Assembly (NCBI GenBank): GCA_963744575.1
Contig: CAVUUF010000008.1
Location: forward strand, 124,001 to 188,000
Direction of reading: 5' to 3'
DNA: 64,000 nt
DNA from: Palsa-504 sp963744575
Lineage (GTDB): Bacteria; Actinomycetota; Actinomycetes; Streptosporangiales; Streptosporangiaceae
In this document: positions 55,401 to 63,483 of the stretch, in pieces
Layout of the letters: each line of letters opens with the position of its first letter
How positions within the stretch are numbered: the first letter of the stretch is position 1
Notes under the pieces: generated by a model
Databases searched by the model: none
What the model was told of the DNA's origin: nothing
The model's input: the letters and a program-made list of their open reading frames with translations, nothing else
Made by a program: the position numbers and the translations under genes

Positions 55401-55590
55401 TCTGGTCGCCCGCAACTTGGGACTGTGCCGCCACGCCAACGGCGAATGCCGCCGCGAGCGTGATGCCCAGCGCAGGCAGCAGCCATCGCACTGGACGCCG
55501 CCGACCCCGCGCGGCGGCCAGCATCAGCGGCGCAAACCAGCCCCTCACGCTACGGAACGAGCCCCGGAGGCGCTGGACGGGAAAGCGCAC
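52495..55590 (-). CDS. Large FtsX/MacB-type ABC permease
   Basis: 1,031 residues. A first helix (WLLPALGITLAAAFAVGVAA) is followed by a large extracytoplasmic domain (about 200 residues), a middle block of several helices (ALFLVLAGGGLRRDQ, AALVAALAGGTGGDNALALL, LVIAFIAVTTGLGGFALAYR), a second large extracytoplasmic domain, and three terminal helices (TALSVVLAVVGLLTMLLGGA onward). This is the duplicated FtsX layout of lipoprotein- or peptide-export systems. GTG start without a clear ribosome site; an internal start is possible. Fits the double-ATPase partner. Confidence 0.85.
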   Translation of the reverse strand: MRFPVQRLRGSFRSVRGWFAPLMLAAARGRRRPVRWLLPALGITLAAAFAVGVAAQSQVAGDQSARSVLDKASPLDREVRVTWQGPVSRSVADQARGLLHGLGPGAPTEVMLLNPVRLGGVVVRPAAIAPLSRWLPATALARLGPCRPTRCPVLLAGGGPVPSTMAAIGVRIQVVGSSPLRSAVPLGFVPSTADAGPVLVTWDVAGLESLPGLSGLYRTHSWLAPLTITRLRGWQLADTEDQLARSQAQLLLSGSQFSLSAPFTALDEARAQASVAPQRLLLAGGGAIAALALFLVLAGGGLRRDQRAELDRLRIAGAHMHHCALFVAVESGWLCAAALGAGAAVGIGGAALLANGQGEPAGAILMHSVITPAGLLTLGIGWLAATALLGALVLVRSARLTDVLAVGAAAALVAALAGGTGGDNALALLLAPLCCLAVGVLTFRAAGAVLRGAERVARSGPVLPRLALVNLARSPGVPALVIAFIAVTTGLGGFALAYRSTLIRSAADQSADRVPLDALVSPGPDFNTPLEVAPLQRWQALASGTVLPVRRTDANYTSGGGTVTVPALGIPAGGLIQIRGWRESDGSAPLTALARRLQPVGPVRVAGPVLPADTKWLSLRASSPGLAVDVTADLRDPQGAIRQVGLGTADAGVTFLRAPVPRGRWELEALELDEPTGLAITNGHQNGENPAAATQSSTRVALGPLLALPASGRSLIRVPLGAWRGAGAATTTAPASSSAVTIVGFAASGTPGVLRPAQPTDTHPVPVLADPQTAASAAPGGRIALTIDGLPVIARVVGALDRFPTLPSDSAGFVIADETTLAAALDAQLPGQGRPDELWISTGNLARLRAALGSGALAQLDSSFRADLDHQLRDAPVARGVLGTLIAATALSVVLAVVGLLTMLLGGARDRRVESDLEEQGVGRRGLRAELRVRLVLVCVLGVAVGLGIAALLTRLAVASVRAAGAVADPRPPVVTVVPWTALAAWSAGTFALLALASWLATRALIGSRRAGRLSRSPAERGGEPRESVVR

Positions 55591-56398
55591 AGCGTGTGAA
55601 TGGCGTCGCCGAAGACCTCCGCCGACGCGACCATATCCTCATTACGGCCGATCATTCGGGTCGGCTACGACGGGACATCGCACGACCTCATTGTCGCACG
55701 CACGCGGAGCCTGACGGCATGCCGTCGGACTGGAGCGTGCCGCTGGCCGCGTCTCGACCTGGGCCGCATCAGCACCGTGACGCAAGCCGTCTGTTCAGCA
55801 TCGCCGGCCATGAGAACGCACGCCGGAACGCTGTGCGGGCCACGTGGGGTCTGGCCGGGCCTTCTGAGGCATGAATCGACCCACACGGGGAGACCAATAC
55901 GTCGACACCGTGTCGAATGAGCGTTACGTCCCTAGCCAAGATTCAAGTGGCAACCCCATACGGCAAGACCGGGCATTATCGGCCCCGCCGCCACCTGCCT
56001 GAAGCCATTGCCTGAACGGTCTGCCAGTACACAGGAGTGTCCTCTTCGCCCCACGTCCTGGGCGGCGCGGCAGGCAGGCCACTATCCGCGGACTCTCTGT
56101 GCATATTCATTACGTGCCGACGCTGGAGCGGTCGGCTCTCATACTGGCTAAGCGAAGCGATCGGCGCGGCCAGCGCCTCATACCGTGACGGATCATGATT
56201 AATGAGCATGTCCAGAAACTACGGGTCAAAGCCGGTTATTACACGCATTCCCGCCTCGTCGGCGTGTCGGCTCAATCCCAGCGAGTCGGGGCTCTCACGT
56301 TACGAGCTTCCATGAGCCCTACCCGCCCGAACACCCTCATTTGCGCGGCGTTCGCAGGTGAGCTCCCGCGATCCGCTCCGCACCCGGCTGCGGGCCCG
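55591..56398. other. 800-base region without a confident gene
   Basis: A minus-strand frame at 55,976-56,110 (MNMHRESADSGLPAAPPRTW, then EEDTPVYWQTVQAMASG) has a DTPVY-type ending seen in some actinobacterial proteins but no ribosome site. The rest shows stops in all frames. I see no RNA gene. Confidence 0.35.
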
Positions 56399-56977
56399 TT
56401 ACACGGCGGACCGTGCCGCCCGGAACCTGCTGCCAAGTCGCTCCGCCGACGCTCCGTCGTGTGCCGCGTTCCCGGCACCTGATGGAGCATAGTCAGAGGC
56501 TGCCGGCATGTGTGCGCGTCCCGGCGGACGGACTGTCGTCCAGCGGTCCGTGCACGACACCGCGTCCTTGCAGTACCAGCGAATGTCGGCGCACGCCTGA
56601 CCGCCGTCGGGAACCAACAGGGCGAGCGGAAGGGCAATGCCGCACAGGGAGCACTGGGCCACCTCCAACGGCCGGGGCCGGTTGCGCGGCACGACCGCCG
56701 ATGGTTCCGCCGGGGCCAGGTCACGACTGATCACAGGCTGTTCAGGTCCCGTTTCCTGAGCTGGCGTCATGACTGCGGCCGGCGTCAGAGCTTCCCGGGC
56801 ATCGGCTTGAACGAGAGCTTCTGGCCTGGGATCATCGGTGCCGTCTGGTTCGGCGTGGCCATCGCCGGGCGGCTTTGTACGGTTATCGTCGCCGGGTTCG
56901 GGCAGCCAGTCGCCCATCTGGGACCAGCCGTCTGCCTGCGGCACGCTGGCATCGTGTTGCCGGATCGTGATCTTCAT
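56399..56977 (-). CDS. Zinc-ribbon-like protein with CSLCG motif
   Basis: 192 residues. A Pro/Asp-rich disordered N-terminus (MKITIRQHDASVPQADGWSQ) leads to a Cys cluster: QCSLCGIALPLALLVPDGGQ, then ADIRWYCKDAVSCTDRWTT. Four cysteines in CxxC-x(n)-C-x(5)-C spacing suggest one zinc site. GGGAGG sits seven bases before the ATG. A truncated paralogue lies at 42,567-42,681 and stops right after TT-x-x-P, so the 40-residue C-terminal tail here may be extra. Function unknown. Confidence 0.65.
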   Translation of the reverse strand: MKITIRQHDASVPQADGWSQMGDWLPEPGDDNRTKPPGDGHAEPDGTDDPRPEALVQADAREALTPAAVMTPAQETGPEQPVISRDLAPAEPSAVVPRNRPRPLEVAQCSLCGIALPLALLVPDGGQACADIRWYCKDAVSCTDRWTTVRPPGRAHMPAASDYAPSGAGNAAHDGASAERLGSRFRAARSAV

Positions 56978-57670
56978 GTCAAGCCTCCCGTTGAAGCGGG
57001 GATTAACGTCTACATCTGCAGGTAACCGGCCCGGGGGACGGCAACGCTACGGCCGCTGCGCATCCCGGGCAGGCCAGGCTCGATCGCACCGGCGCGGCCG
57101 ACTGCGGGCTGGCTGGCCGCCGTGACGGGTCGGTACCGGACCTGTCGGCCTGCGGTCAGCGAGAGCCTAGTCTGTCCCCCGGGGATGTGCCGCCGTCGCG
57201 CTTGAGTTCCCTTTCAAAAGCGCGGGCTCACATCTCTGGGTTTCAGAGTTATCACGATCCCGATGCCGAATTACAACGGGATAAACGTACGGTAAACGTT
57301 TGAACCATTTATCATTTATTGCGGCGTGGCGTGTGGATAATTCCAGTTCTAATCTGCATGCACAGGCTGTGATTTGCGTTCTCCCAGGTAAAGAGCCCAT
57401 CCTTGCTGTGGCCGGGCAGCGGAATCCCCAGCATTTCCACCGCGTACGCACAGGTTCGGCGCCGTTGCGCACAAGTCATCCACACGTTTGTGCACAGATA
57501 GCAGGTGCGGGCGGATCACGAAGTACACGCCGCGGCTGCTCGCACCTGTGGCCCGTGCGTGACAGGCAGGCCGTTCCGTCTGTTGAGAAGCAAGATCATC
57601 ATGGGGCTGCGTGCGCCAGAAGCCTGGCACCAGGAACCTTTGATAACCAGGTCTCTGGCAGTATGGTCGC
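56978..57670. other. 690-base intergenic region with an AT-rich island
   Basis: 57,230-57,370 is markedly AT-rich and contains TAAACGTACGGTAAACGTTT, a repeated TAAACGT box. Likely promoter or protein-binding DNA, or DNA of foreign origin. No gene is supported. Confidence 0.4.
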
Positions 57671-58144
57671 ATGACCTCACGCGGCCGGACTTCGGCCCAT
57701 ACCGCCCGGCTGCGGGCCGGGAACGACCTGGCCATGCTCATGCGGACCGGCCACCACCGGGTCATGGAGTACGTGCAAGCCCGCCTGGAGCAGATAGGAT
57801 TCGACGACGTCCGCCCCGCCCACATGGCCATCTTCCAGAACCTGGGACCCGGCGGAGCGCGGATCGGCGAGCTGGCCGAGCGGGCCAAGCTCACCAACCA
57901 GTCCGTCGGCTACCTGGTGGACTACCTCGAACAGCACGGCTACGTGGAACGGCGGCCCGACCCCGCCAACAGGCGGGCCACCCTGGTCTGTTTCACCGAA
58001 CGCGGATGGGACGAAGCCGACGCCTGCGCGCGCATCCTGGACCACCTCGACCAGGAACTCACCAGCCGGGTCGGCGCGGACAAACTGCACCAGCTGCAAG
58101 ACCTGCTCGCCGAGGTCACCAACGCGCTCCGCGAGAGCACCTGA
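57671..58144 (+). CDS. MarR-family transcriptional regulator
   Basis: 157 residues. The winged helix is clear: IGELAERAKLTNQSVGYLVD (recognition helix) and YLEQHGYVERRPDPANRRAT (wing). Flanking helices (LMRTGHHRVMEYVQARLEQ; ARILDHLDQELTSRVG) would dimerise. No ribosome site is visible before the ATG, so it may be leaderless. It is convergent with the ABC permease at 58,158. Confidence 0.88.
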   Translation: MTSRGRTSAHTARLRAGNDLAMLMRTGHHRVMEYVQARLEQIGFDDVRPAHMAIFQNLGPGGARIGELAERAKLTNQSVGYLVDYLEQHGYVERRPDPANRRATLVCFTERGWDEADACARILDHLDQELTSRVGADKLHQLQDLLAEVTNALREST

Positions 58145-58157
58145 ACGCCCCCGTATT

Positions 58158-59195
58158 TCATTCGGCCGGGTGCTTGCGGAGCCACCAGACCGAGGCGAGG
58201 ACGGCGAGGGTGGCGACCGCGACGAGGAGGCCGTTGCGGGCGAGCGCGAGCCAGACCAGGTGGCTGTGCGGCTGGTAGGCGATCCATTCAGTGAGATGAT
58301 GCTGCGTGAGCCAGCGAACCGGGTGGAGCGGCTGCGGGGTGGCATACATCTGCGCGTACACGGTCATCGGGTTGAGCCTGGGCCCTCCCGGACGGGCGAA
58401 CCACGTCTGCGCGATGTAGCTGCCCCCGGTGGGATACTCCTGGGTGGAATAGTTGAGCTGCAGAGGGATGTCGCCGACGCGCAACAGGAACTCGGGCAGC
58501 CATGTCTGGGCGAGCACCAGGCACCCGCCGAACGTCACGGCGAAGGCGATCATGGCCGGCAGGACGCGGCGGATGGTCACGCCGAGCAGCAGGGCGAGCG
58601 CCATAGCCAGCAGGGTCCAGCTCACCATGGACAGCGGGGTCATCTCGAGTGATTCCCAGCCCCACGGGGTGGTTCCGCCGTCAAGCCGATACTGCGCCAC
58701 CTGAAACCACCAGTGCGCGGCGACACCGCAGATCGCGGCGGTCATCTCGGCGAGCAGGGTGAGCGGTCCGAACGTGCCGAGCAGCCAGCGAAGCGGACTG
58801 ACACTCTGGGTCCAGGTGAACCGGAAGCCGCCGCCCTCGAACTCGCGGGCCACCCACGGCACTCCGGCGAACAGGCCTGTCGCCGCAGCCAGCAGGAATA
58901 CCGCCAGCACGGTGCCTTCCGTCCGCCAATAGTTGACGAACACCGCGAAGGCCCCCAGCAAGTACGGCGAGTTCTGCGTCAGGCACCGGCTCGAGGTGGC
59001 ATTGTCCGCATAGGCCAGGCAGTAGGTGAAGTGGTGCGAGCTGATCCAGTGGCGCTGCAGCACACTGTCGATGAACAGCAGTGCGGCGGCCAGCAGGAAC
59101 AGTCCGGGGATTCCGAGCACCGAGGCCCGGTGTTTATACCAGGTGACCCGCGTCATCCTCGGCACATTGATCGCCTTGATCATCAGCGCGGTCAT
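58158..59195 (-). CDS. ABC transporter permease (ABC-2-like)
   Basis: 345 residues with about six helices: GIPGLFLLAAALLFIDSVLQ, GTVLAVFLLAAATGLFAGVP, LLAMALALLLGVTIRRVLPA and the final LLVAVATLAVLASVWWLRKH. A large extracytoplasmic loop follows helix 4. WVAREFEGGGFRFTWTQSVS resembles the ABC-2 coupling segment. Its start overlaps the ATPase stop (ATGA). Probably the membrane part of a small exporter controlled by the GntR protein. Confidence 0.8.
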   Translation of the reverse strand: MTALMIKAINVPRMTRVTWYKHRASVLGIPGLFLLAAALLFIDSVLQRHWISSHHFTYCLAYADNATSSRCLTQNSPYLLGAFAVFVNYWRTEGTVLAVFLLAAATGLFAGVPWVAREFEGGGFRFTWTQSVSPLRWLLGTFGPLTLLAEMTAAICGVAAHWWFQVAQYRLDGGTTPWGWESLEMTPLSMVSWTLLAMALALLLGVTIRRVLPAMIAFAVTFGGCLVLAQTWLPEFLLRVGDIPLQLNYSTQEYPTGGSYIAQTWFARPGGPRLNPMTVYAQMYATPQPLHPVRWLTQHHLTEWIAYQPHSHLVWLALARNGLLVAVATLAVLASVWWLRKHPAE

Positions 59196-60067
59196 CGCGC
59201 CACCTCCAGTCGGGGCAGCACGCGGGCGGACGGCTCCCGCAGGTAACCGAGCACGAGTTCCTCCATCGTGACCGGGCGGGCCGCCCAGCCGGGCGGCGCC
59301 GCGTCGGTCCTGGCCAGCACTCGGGCCTGCCGCCCGGCCCGTTGTGCGGTGATGACGGGCACTTGGCCAGCCAGGTGGCCGGCCTCCGCGGCCGGGCCGG
59401 TCAGCGCCAGATGCGAATCAAGCAGGCTGTCGACCGTCGCGGCGACCTGCACCTGTCCTTGGGACAGCACCACCAGGTACGTCGCGACGCGTTCAAGTTC
59501 CGCGATGACGTGCGAGGAGAACACGACGGACAGACCGTCCTCGGCCACGCAGGTCATCAGCCAGCCCAGCACCTCCTGCCGGGCCAGCGGGTCCAGGCTG
59601 GCCAGCGGCTCGTCCAGCAACAGCAGCCGGGGGCGGCGTGCGAGGGCGAGGGTGAGCGCGAGTTGGGCTTGCTGGCCGCCAGAGAGCTTCCTGACTTTGC
59701 AGGACGTCGTTAGGTTCAACGAGGACAGGCGTTGTACGGCGAGATCGGTGTCCCACTGGTCGTTCAGTGCCCGTGCGGCGGCGAGCAGGTCGCGGACCCG
59801 CAGGTGGCGGTAGAGCGGCACCGTCTGGTCGACGGCGGACACCGCGTCGCGGGCTTGCTGGCTGCCAGGTATATAGCCAAGTACGGTTGCCGTGCCCGCC
59901 GTCGGGGTGGCTACACCGGCAAGGATGCGCAGCAGGGTGGTCTTGCCCGCGCCGTTGGGTCCGACAAGGGCAGCCACGTGGCCGGCGGCGAGGGTGAGAT
60001 GGCAGTCCCGCAATGCCCAGGTCTGCCGGTAACGCTTGCCGAGGCCGTCCGTCTCGATGACGTTCAT
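59192..60067 (-). CDS. ABC transporter ATPase (YtrB-like)
   Basis: 291 residues: Walker A GPNGAGKTTLLRILAG, signature LSGGQQAQLALTLAL, Walker B LLLLDEPLASLDP and switch VVFSSHVIAELERV. The C-terminal 80 residues form a variable domain (VITAQRAGRQARVLARTDA). The start overlaps the GntR stop (ATGA), making a GntR-ATPase-permease operon like ytrAB. Confidence 0.9.
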   Translation of the reverse strand: MNVIETDGLGKRYRQTWALRDCHLTLAAGHVAALVGPNGAGKTTLLRILAGVATPTAGTATVLGYIPGSQQARDAVSAVDQTVPLYRHLRVRDLLAAARALNDQWDTDLAVQRLSSLNLTTSCKVRKLSGGQQAQLALTLALARRPRLLLLDEPLASLDPLARQEVLGWLMTCVAEDGLSVVFSSHVIAELERVATYLVVLSQGQVQVAATVDSLLDSHLALTGPAAEAGHLAGQVPVITAQRAGRQARVLARTDAAPPGWAARPVTMEELVLGYLREPSARVLPRLEVAR

Positions 60068-60549
60068 GCCGCCCCGCCTTCCCGGCGCGGTTCAGGGCGG
60101 CCGGGAAGGCGGGACGCGGTGCCCCCGCCGTCGCTAAAATCCCGCAGCGCCACGGTGAACAGCGCCTTCATGCCAAGCTCGTCCACGCCGGCCGCGGCCG
60201 CCTCGGCCAGCCACGTGGTGAGCTTCTTCTGCAGCGTGGCCATCTGCTTGAGGCCGACGACGTCTGGTGTCTGCGTGATGAACGTGCCGACGCCGGGGCG
60301 GCCGGCCGCGATGCCGCGCAACTCAAGCTCGCGGTATGCCTTCATCACCGTGTCCGGGTTCACCGCCAGCGAGCGGGTCACGTCCTTGATCCTCGGCAAC
60401 TGGTCGCCCGCGCGCAGGAAGCCGAGTCGCAGCGCATAGTCGACCTGGTGCACGAACTGCAGGTAGGTCGGCACCCCCAACCCCCGGTCCAGGTAGAACG
60501 CGATCGGTGACACCCCGTCATCGGGGTTGTCCGGTTTATCGGTAATCAT
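60064..60549 (-). CDS. GntR regulator of the YtrA subfamily
   Basis: 161 residues. The winged HTH spans about residues 25-95: YLQFVHQVDYALRLGFLRAG, DQLPRIKDVTRSLAVNPDTV and MKAYRELELRGIAAGRPGVG, followed by a short helical tail. Short length and pairing with ABC genes are typical of YtrA regulators that repress their own transporter operon. No ribosome site precedes ATG, suggesting a leaderless transcript. Confidence 0.9.
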   Translation of the reverse strand: MITDKPDNPDDGVSPIAFYLDRGLGVPTYLQFVHQVDYALRLGFLRAGDQLPRIKDVTRSLAVNPDTVMKAYRELELRGIAAGRPGVGTFITQTPDVVGLKQMATLQKKLTTWLAEAAAAGVDELGMKALFTVALRDFSDGGGTASRLPGRPEPRREGGAA

Positions 60550-60702
60550 GGTGAAACCATACGATAGCTCTTGGCCGGGGGCAAGCGCCGGGTCCGGTGC
60601 ACGGTCACCCAGGCAGCCTTCGACCACGAAGAGCCGGGAGCGTACTGTTGGGTCCACGCTGAGTAAAGCGGCCTTGGCCTTCCAGTGGGATAGGAGGCTG
60701 TG

Positions 60703-61065
60703 ATGAGAATGCGGTCACATCGCCGGAGCCTGATGGTCTGGAGCCCGCCCGGCAGCCCAGCCGACAGATACAACGCCCTTGCCTTCACCGGGCTCGCACG
60801 ACCCAGGCCGATCCGATGGTGGGTGCGTACCGGCGCCCTGCTGACCATCATCGGCATCACACGTCTCGCACGCGCCATGAGGACCCGCTGCCGGTCCGTA
60901 TTCACCGTTACCGGCGCGCTGCTCGTGATCATTGGCGTCATGCTGCCTAACGGCGGGGCTTTCGTCGCCGGGCTGCTAGTCCTCCTCCTCGCCCTGCTAA
61001 GGGGAGCAGAACCCAGCCACTGCCGGGCCGCTGCCCAGATGACGGGAGCGCACTGGCACGGTTGA
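60703..61065 (+). CDS. Small membrane protein, unknown function
   Basis: About 120 residues with two helices (WVRTGALLTIIGITRLARAM; VTGALLVIIGVMLPNGGAFV) and further hydrophobic residues (GLLVLLLALL). AGGAGG lies five bases before the ATG. The Arg-rich N-terminus may be cytoplasmic. Divergent from the GntR operon. Confidence 0.6.
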   Translation: MRMRSHRRSLMVWSPPGSPADRYNALAFTGLARPRPIRWWVRTGALLTIIGITRLARAMRTRCRSVFTVTGALLVIIGVMLPNGGAFVAGLLVLLLALLRGAEPSHCRAAAQMTGAHWHG

Positions 61066-61232
61066 GCCTCAGGTGTCGCTACATCTGGGCGGCTGCCCGT
61101 CGGGTGCCAGCGCTGTCATCAGATGACCAGCTTGTAAGGACCTGGTTTGGGTCGCCCAACAGTCCGACCTGCCAGTTTGATTTACCCTAAGTGGTCAGGG
61201 TTGACCGTTAGCGTCCGCGGCTAATGGCACGG

Positions 61233-61560
61233 TCAGGTGAAAGCAGGACCTGCGGTCCTTCGGAGCTGGTCCACCGCGACAATGGTCGTTGAGTAGCGGA
61301 TCTGCGCACGCGTGGCGCTGGACAGGGCTGACATCAGGGCGCCGCGCGTGATGCCGAGATTAGGCGCATACCGGTCATTCGCTGGGCCCAGCTCGTGGAT
61401 GTCTTCCACCGGGGCTCCCGACGGGTCGGCGTGGATTATCCGCTCCAGCATGATCCCGTGGTCGATTACTGGCCGGTCAAGTCCGACGCGGCGCAACGCC
61501 AAGGCGACGTTGCTGGTGAGCATCAGCGCGACGGCATCCGCGCCGGTGAGCGAGGAACTG
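61233..61560 (-). pseudogene. FAD-dependent monooxygenase fragment
   Basis: The minus strand reads GADAVALMLTSNVALALRRV, RPVIDHGIMLERIIHADPSG and LGITRGALMSALSSATRAQI. This matches the segment after the FAD-binding GxGxxG of salicylate-hydroxylase-like enzymes, but the dinucleotide motif and catalytic C-terminal parts are missing. Confidence 0.6.
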
Positions 61561-61729
61561 ACGAGCCAGCGCGCAGCCTGGCGTCTACTCTCTTGTCGAT
61601 CTCCGCGCCGATCCGATCGATCAGGCCTTCTGCGACCGCGCCGTCATAGGCGCGGCCAAGTTCGTGATGCGCTGCTACTGCGGCAGCGATGTCGTTCCGG
61701 GTCACCTGATCCACGGCGTTACGATACAT
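61560..61729 (-). pseudogene. 5' fragment of a small actinobacterial protein
   Basis: Starts AVDQVTRNDIAAAVAAHHEL and GRAYDGAVAEGLIDRIGAEI, a pattern typical of N-termini of small actinobacterial membrane proteins (ARRELG-x-x-YDxA-like). Its expected membrane part is missing; the frame runs into the FAD monooxygenase fragment near 61,560. Confidence 0.45.
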
Positions 61730-62088
61730 CTCAAATACTGGGCCGGTCTACTATCCGCAGCGGTGTCGCTGGAGGTTCGCCGCGCGCGTTTCGCGCCTGG
61801 CCTCCGGCCTGGCCCACGCCGTCGGCCCCTGAGCCAGTAGAGGTCCCCAAAGTCAACGGCGCGCCGCAAGCGCTCCCACGCAACGGGCATGTGAGCGGTT
61901 GCTTAGGAGTTCACTTCATGGTCGGTGCTGACCTCGATACTTCCAGGTCAGAGGTCAACTCCAGTGGAACGGCTCAGCCAGCGTCGTCTGGACACGGCCT
62001 ACGGCGTTTGTGCCTTAGGTCGCCGGGGTAGCGGACGGTAACCGAAGACGGGGCGAACACTACCCCGCGGGAAACATGGGAGATCATC
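61730..62088. other. 359-base intergenic region
   Basis: Between the fragments and the CsbD gene. No frame with protein-like content is visible. It may hold the csbD promoter. Confidence 0.35.
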
Positions 62089-62322
62089 GTGGCCAATGAG
62101 TCTGGACCTAAGGCAGGCGTCGAAGGCGCCGTGGAAGACGTGAAGGGCCGAGCCAAGGAAGCGGTCGGGGCTGTAACCGGGGATGAGTCGTTGAAGCGAG
62201 AAGGCGACGCCCAGCAGGACAAGGCCGCCGCGCTGCGTGACGTGGCTGCCAAGGAGGCTGAGGCAGAGAAGGCCCGGGCGGAGGCGAGCGCGGCTGAAGC
62301 AGAGCAGCGGTCGCAGCAGTAG
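62089..62322 (+). CDS. CsbD-family stress protein
   Basis: 77 residues, GTG start. VEGAVEDVKGRAKEAVGAVT and GDESLKREGDAQQDKAAALR give the CsbD four-helix pattern. An Ala/Glu-rich helical tail follows. CsbD proteins are general-stress proteins in Gram-positive bacteria. No strong ribosome site. Confidence 0.88.
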   Translation: MANESGPKAGVEGAVEDVKGRAKEAVGAVTGDESLKREGDAQQDKAAALRDVAAKEAEAEKARAEASAAEAEQRSQQ

Positions 62323-62429
62323 AGCCTGAGCTGAGCAGAGGCTCTCGGACCCGCCCTGGGCTGGGAGCCTTTCGCTACAGCCCGCGCAATCAATGGGAGC
62401 GGTTGGCCACGGACCCGTGACAGACACGC

Positions 62430-62543
62430 TCACGGCTCCGGAGTCCGTAGGTCGACGGTGTGCTCAGCCGTGAGGATTAGGAGCAGATCTTTTACCCGCT
62501 CCACGTCTGGTCCACGGAGCACTGGCCTTCGGATGCAAAACAT
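62430..62543 (-). other. Short unassigned frame (37 residues)
   Basis: MFCIRRPVLRGPDVERVKDL and LLILTAEHTVDLRTPEP: protein-like composition but no ribosome site or family. Possibly a remnant. Confidence 0.2.
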
Positions 62544-62598
62544 GGGCACGTCCGAGGACCGAGCTCCGATGAACTTGGGACATCCTCAACTGGTCGAG

Positions 62599-62820
62599 CT
62601 ACTCCTGGTAAGCTTTTGCTTCGTCGATCCAGGTCTGCGTCTCGTGCTCCGACAGGCCCACAACCGGTCCATGCCGTTCTTCGATCATCTGCTTCAGGTG
62701 CGCCGGGTTGCGGTGACGCAGTTCCTTGATCGAATCGACGCCAATGCTCTTGAGCATCTCTTTGTACCTGGGGCCGATCCCCTTGAGCTTGTCGAGGTCG
62801 TTCACCACGTGCTCAGACAT
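62599..62820 (-). CDS. DUF4332 / helix-hairpin-helix protein
   Basis: 73 residues. LDKLKGIGPRYKEMLKSIGV is a clear helix-hairpin-helix DNA-binding-like segment (KGIGPxxxxxLxxxGV), followed by SIKELRHRNPAHLKQMIEER. GGGAGGG lies upstream of the ATG. Small proteins of this type are thought to bind nucleic acid, but the role is unknown. Confidence 0.8.
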   Translation of the reverse strand: MSEHVVNDLDKLKGIGPRYKEMLKSIGVDSIKELRHRNPAHLKQMIEERHGPVVGLSEHETQTWIDEAKAYQE

Positions 62821-62995
62821 CTTGCCACCCTCCCTGTACCGGCGTCAGCAGCGTATCGACGGCTTCTCTAGACTCTCTGAGACTCAGGCTAGGGTGTCGC
62901 GCCGGATTCCTACAAGCCCTGCGTGCCACGCCGTCCAACCACACGACTAAGGACCGGACCCCTGACCCCTGCTTAGCTGTTGCCCGCTCTTGCCT

Positions 62996-63235
62996 CCGCG
63001 CACAACGTCAGCGCCGTGGTCGTGCAATCAGTGGCCGCTCAGGGCGTCCTCGAAAAGCAGCCGGCCCGGGCCCGCGAGCCGCTGGCTCACATCGAGCGCA
63101 GCGGCAGGCTGGGCTTCCCGAGCTGCGTCGGCTCTTGGACGTGATGCGCAACCGAGACGAACCGGAGGAGCTGCTCGAGCCGCAGCCGGGGCTGGCCCAG
63201 CTCGCCGCCCTCGTCGACAGCGTCCGCTGGCTCTC
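62996..63235 (+). pseudogene. Sensor histidine kinase fragment (HisKA_3 type)
   Basis: The plus strand reads AHNVSAVVVQSVAAQGVLEK and QPARAREPLAHIERSG, then one frame over ELRRLLDVMRNRDEPEELLE and PQPGLAQLAALVDSVR. This is the dimerisation helix pair of a NarL-system kinase, just after the missing phospho-His box (ELHD). At least one frameshift (near 63,110) breaks it. Confidence 0.6.
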
Positions 63236-63480
63236 GTCCCGATCGGTCCACCCCTTGTCCGGCTGGGCGTACCGGTCCAGGTAGACCCGTTTCGAGGACA
63301 GCGGCACGATCACCAAGGGGGCGGTCTGCGCAGACGGGCTGATTGCCTCGCTGGCGACAGCCCAGAACCGCCGCAGGTCTTCGCCGGTGAGTACAAGGAA
63401 GGCCTGACCTTGGGAGAACCCGGCGGACGGCCCGTGAACAGCATTACGCAAGATCCGGTCGATGCTTTCCGGCGGCACCG
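63225..63480 (-). pseudogene. Nitroreductase-family fragment
   Basis: The minus strand reads ESIDRILRNAVHGPSAGFSQ, GQAFLVLTGEDLRRFWAVAS and APLVIVPLSSKRVYLDRYAQ, the N-terminal half of an FMN nitroreductase-like enzyme. It ends after TDRDES, where the kinase fragment starts, and begins at 63,480, where the pafA fragment ends. Confidence 0.6.
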
Positions 63481-63483
63481 GCG

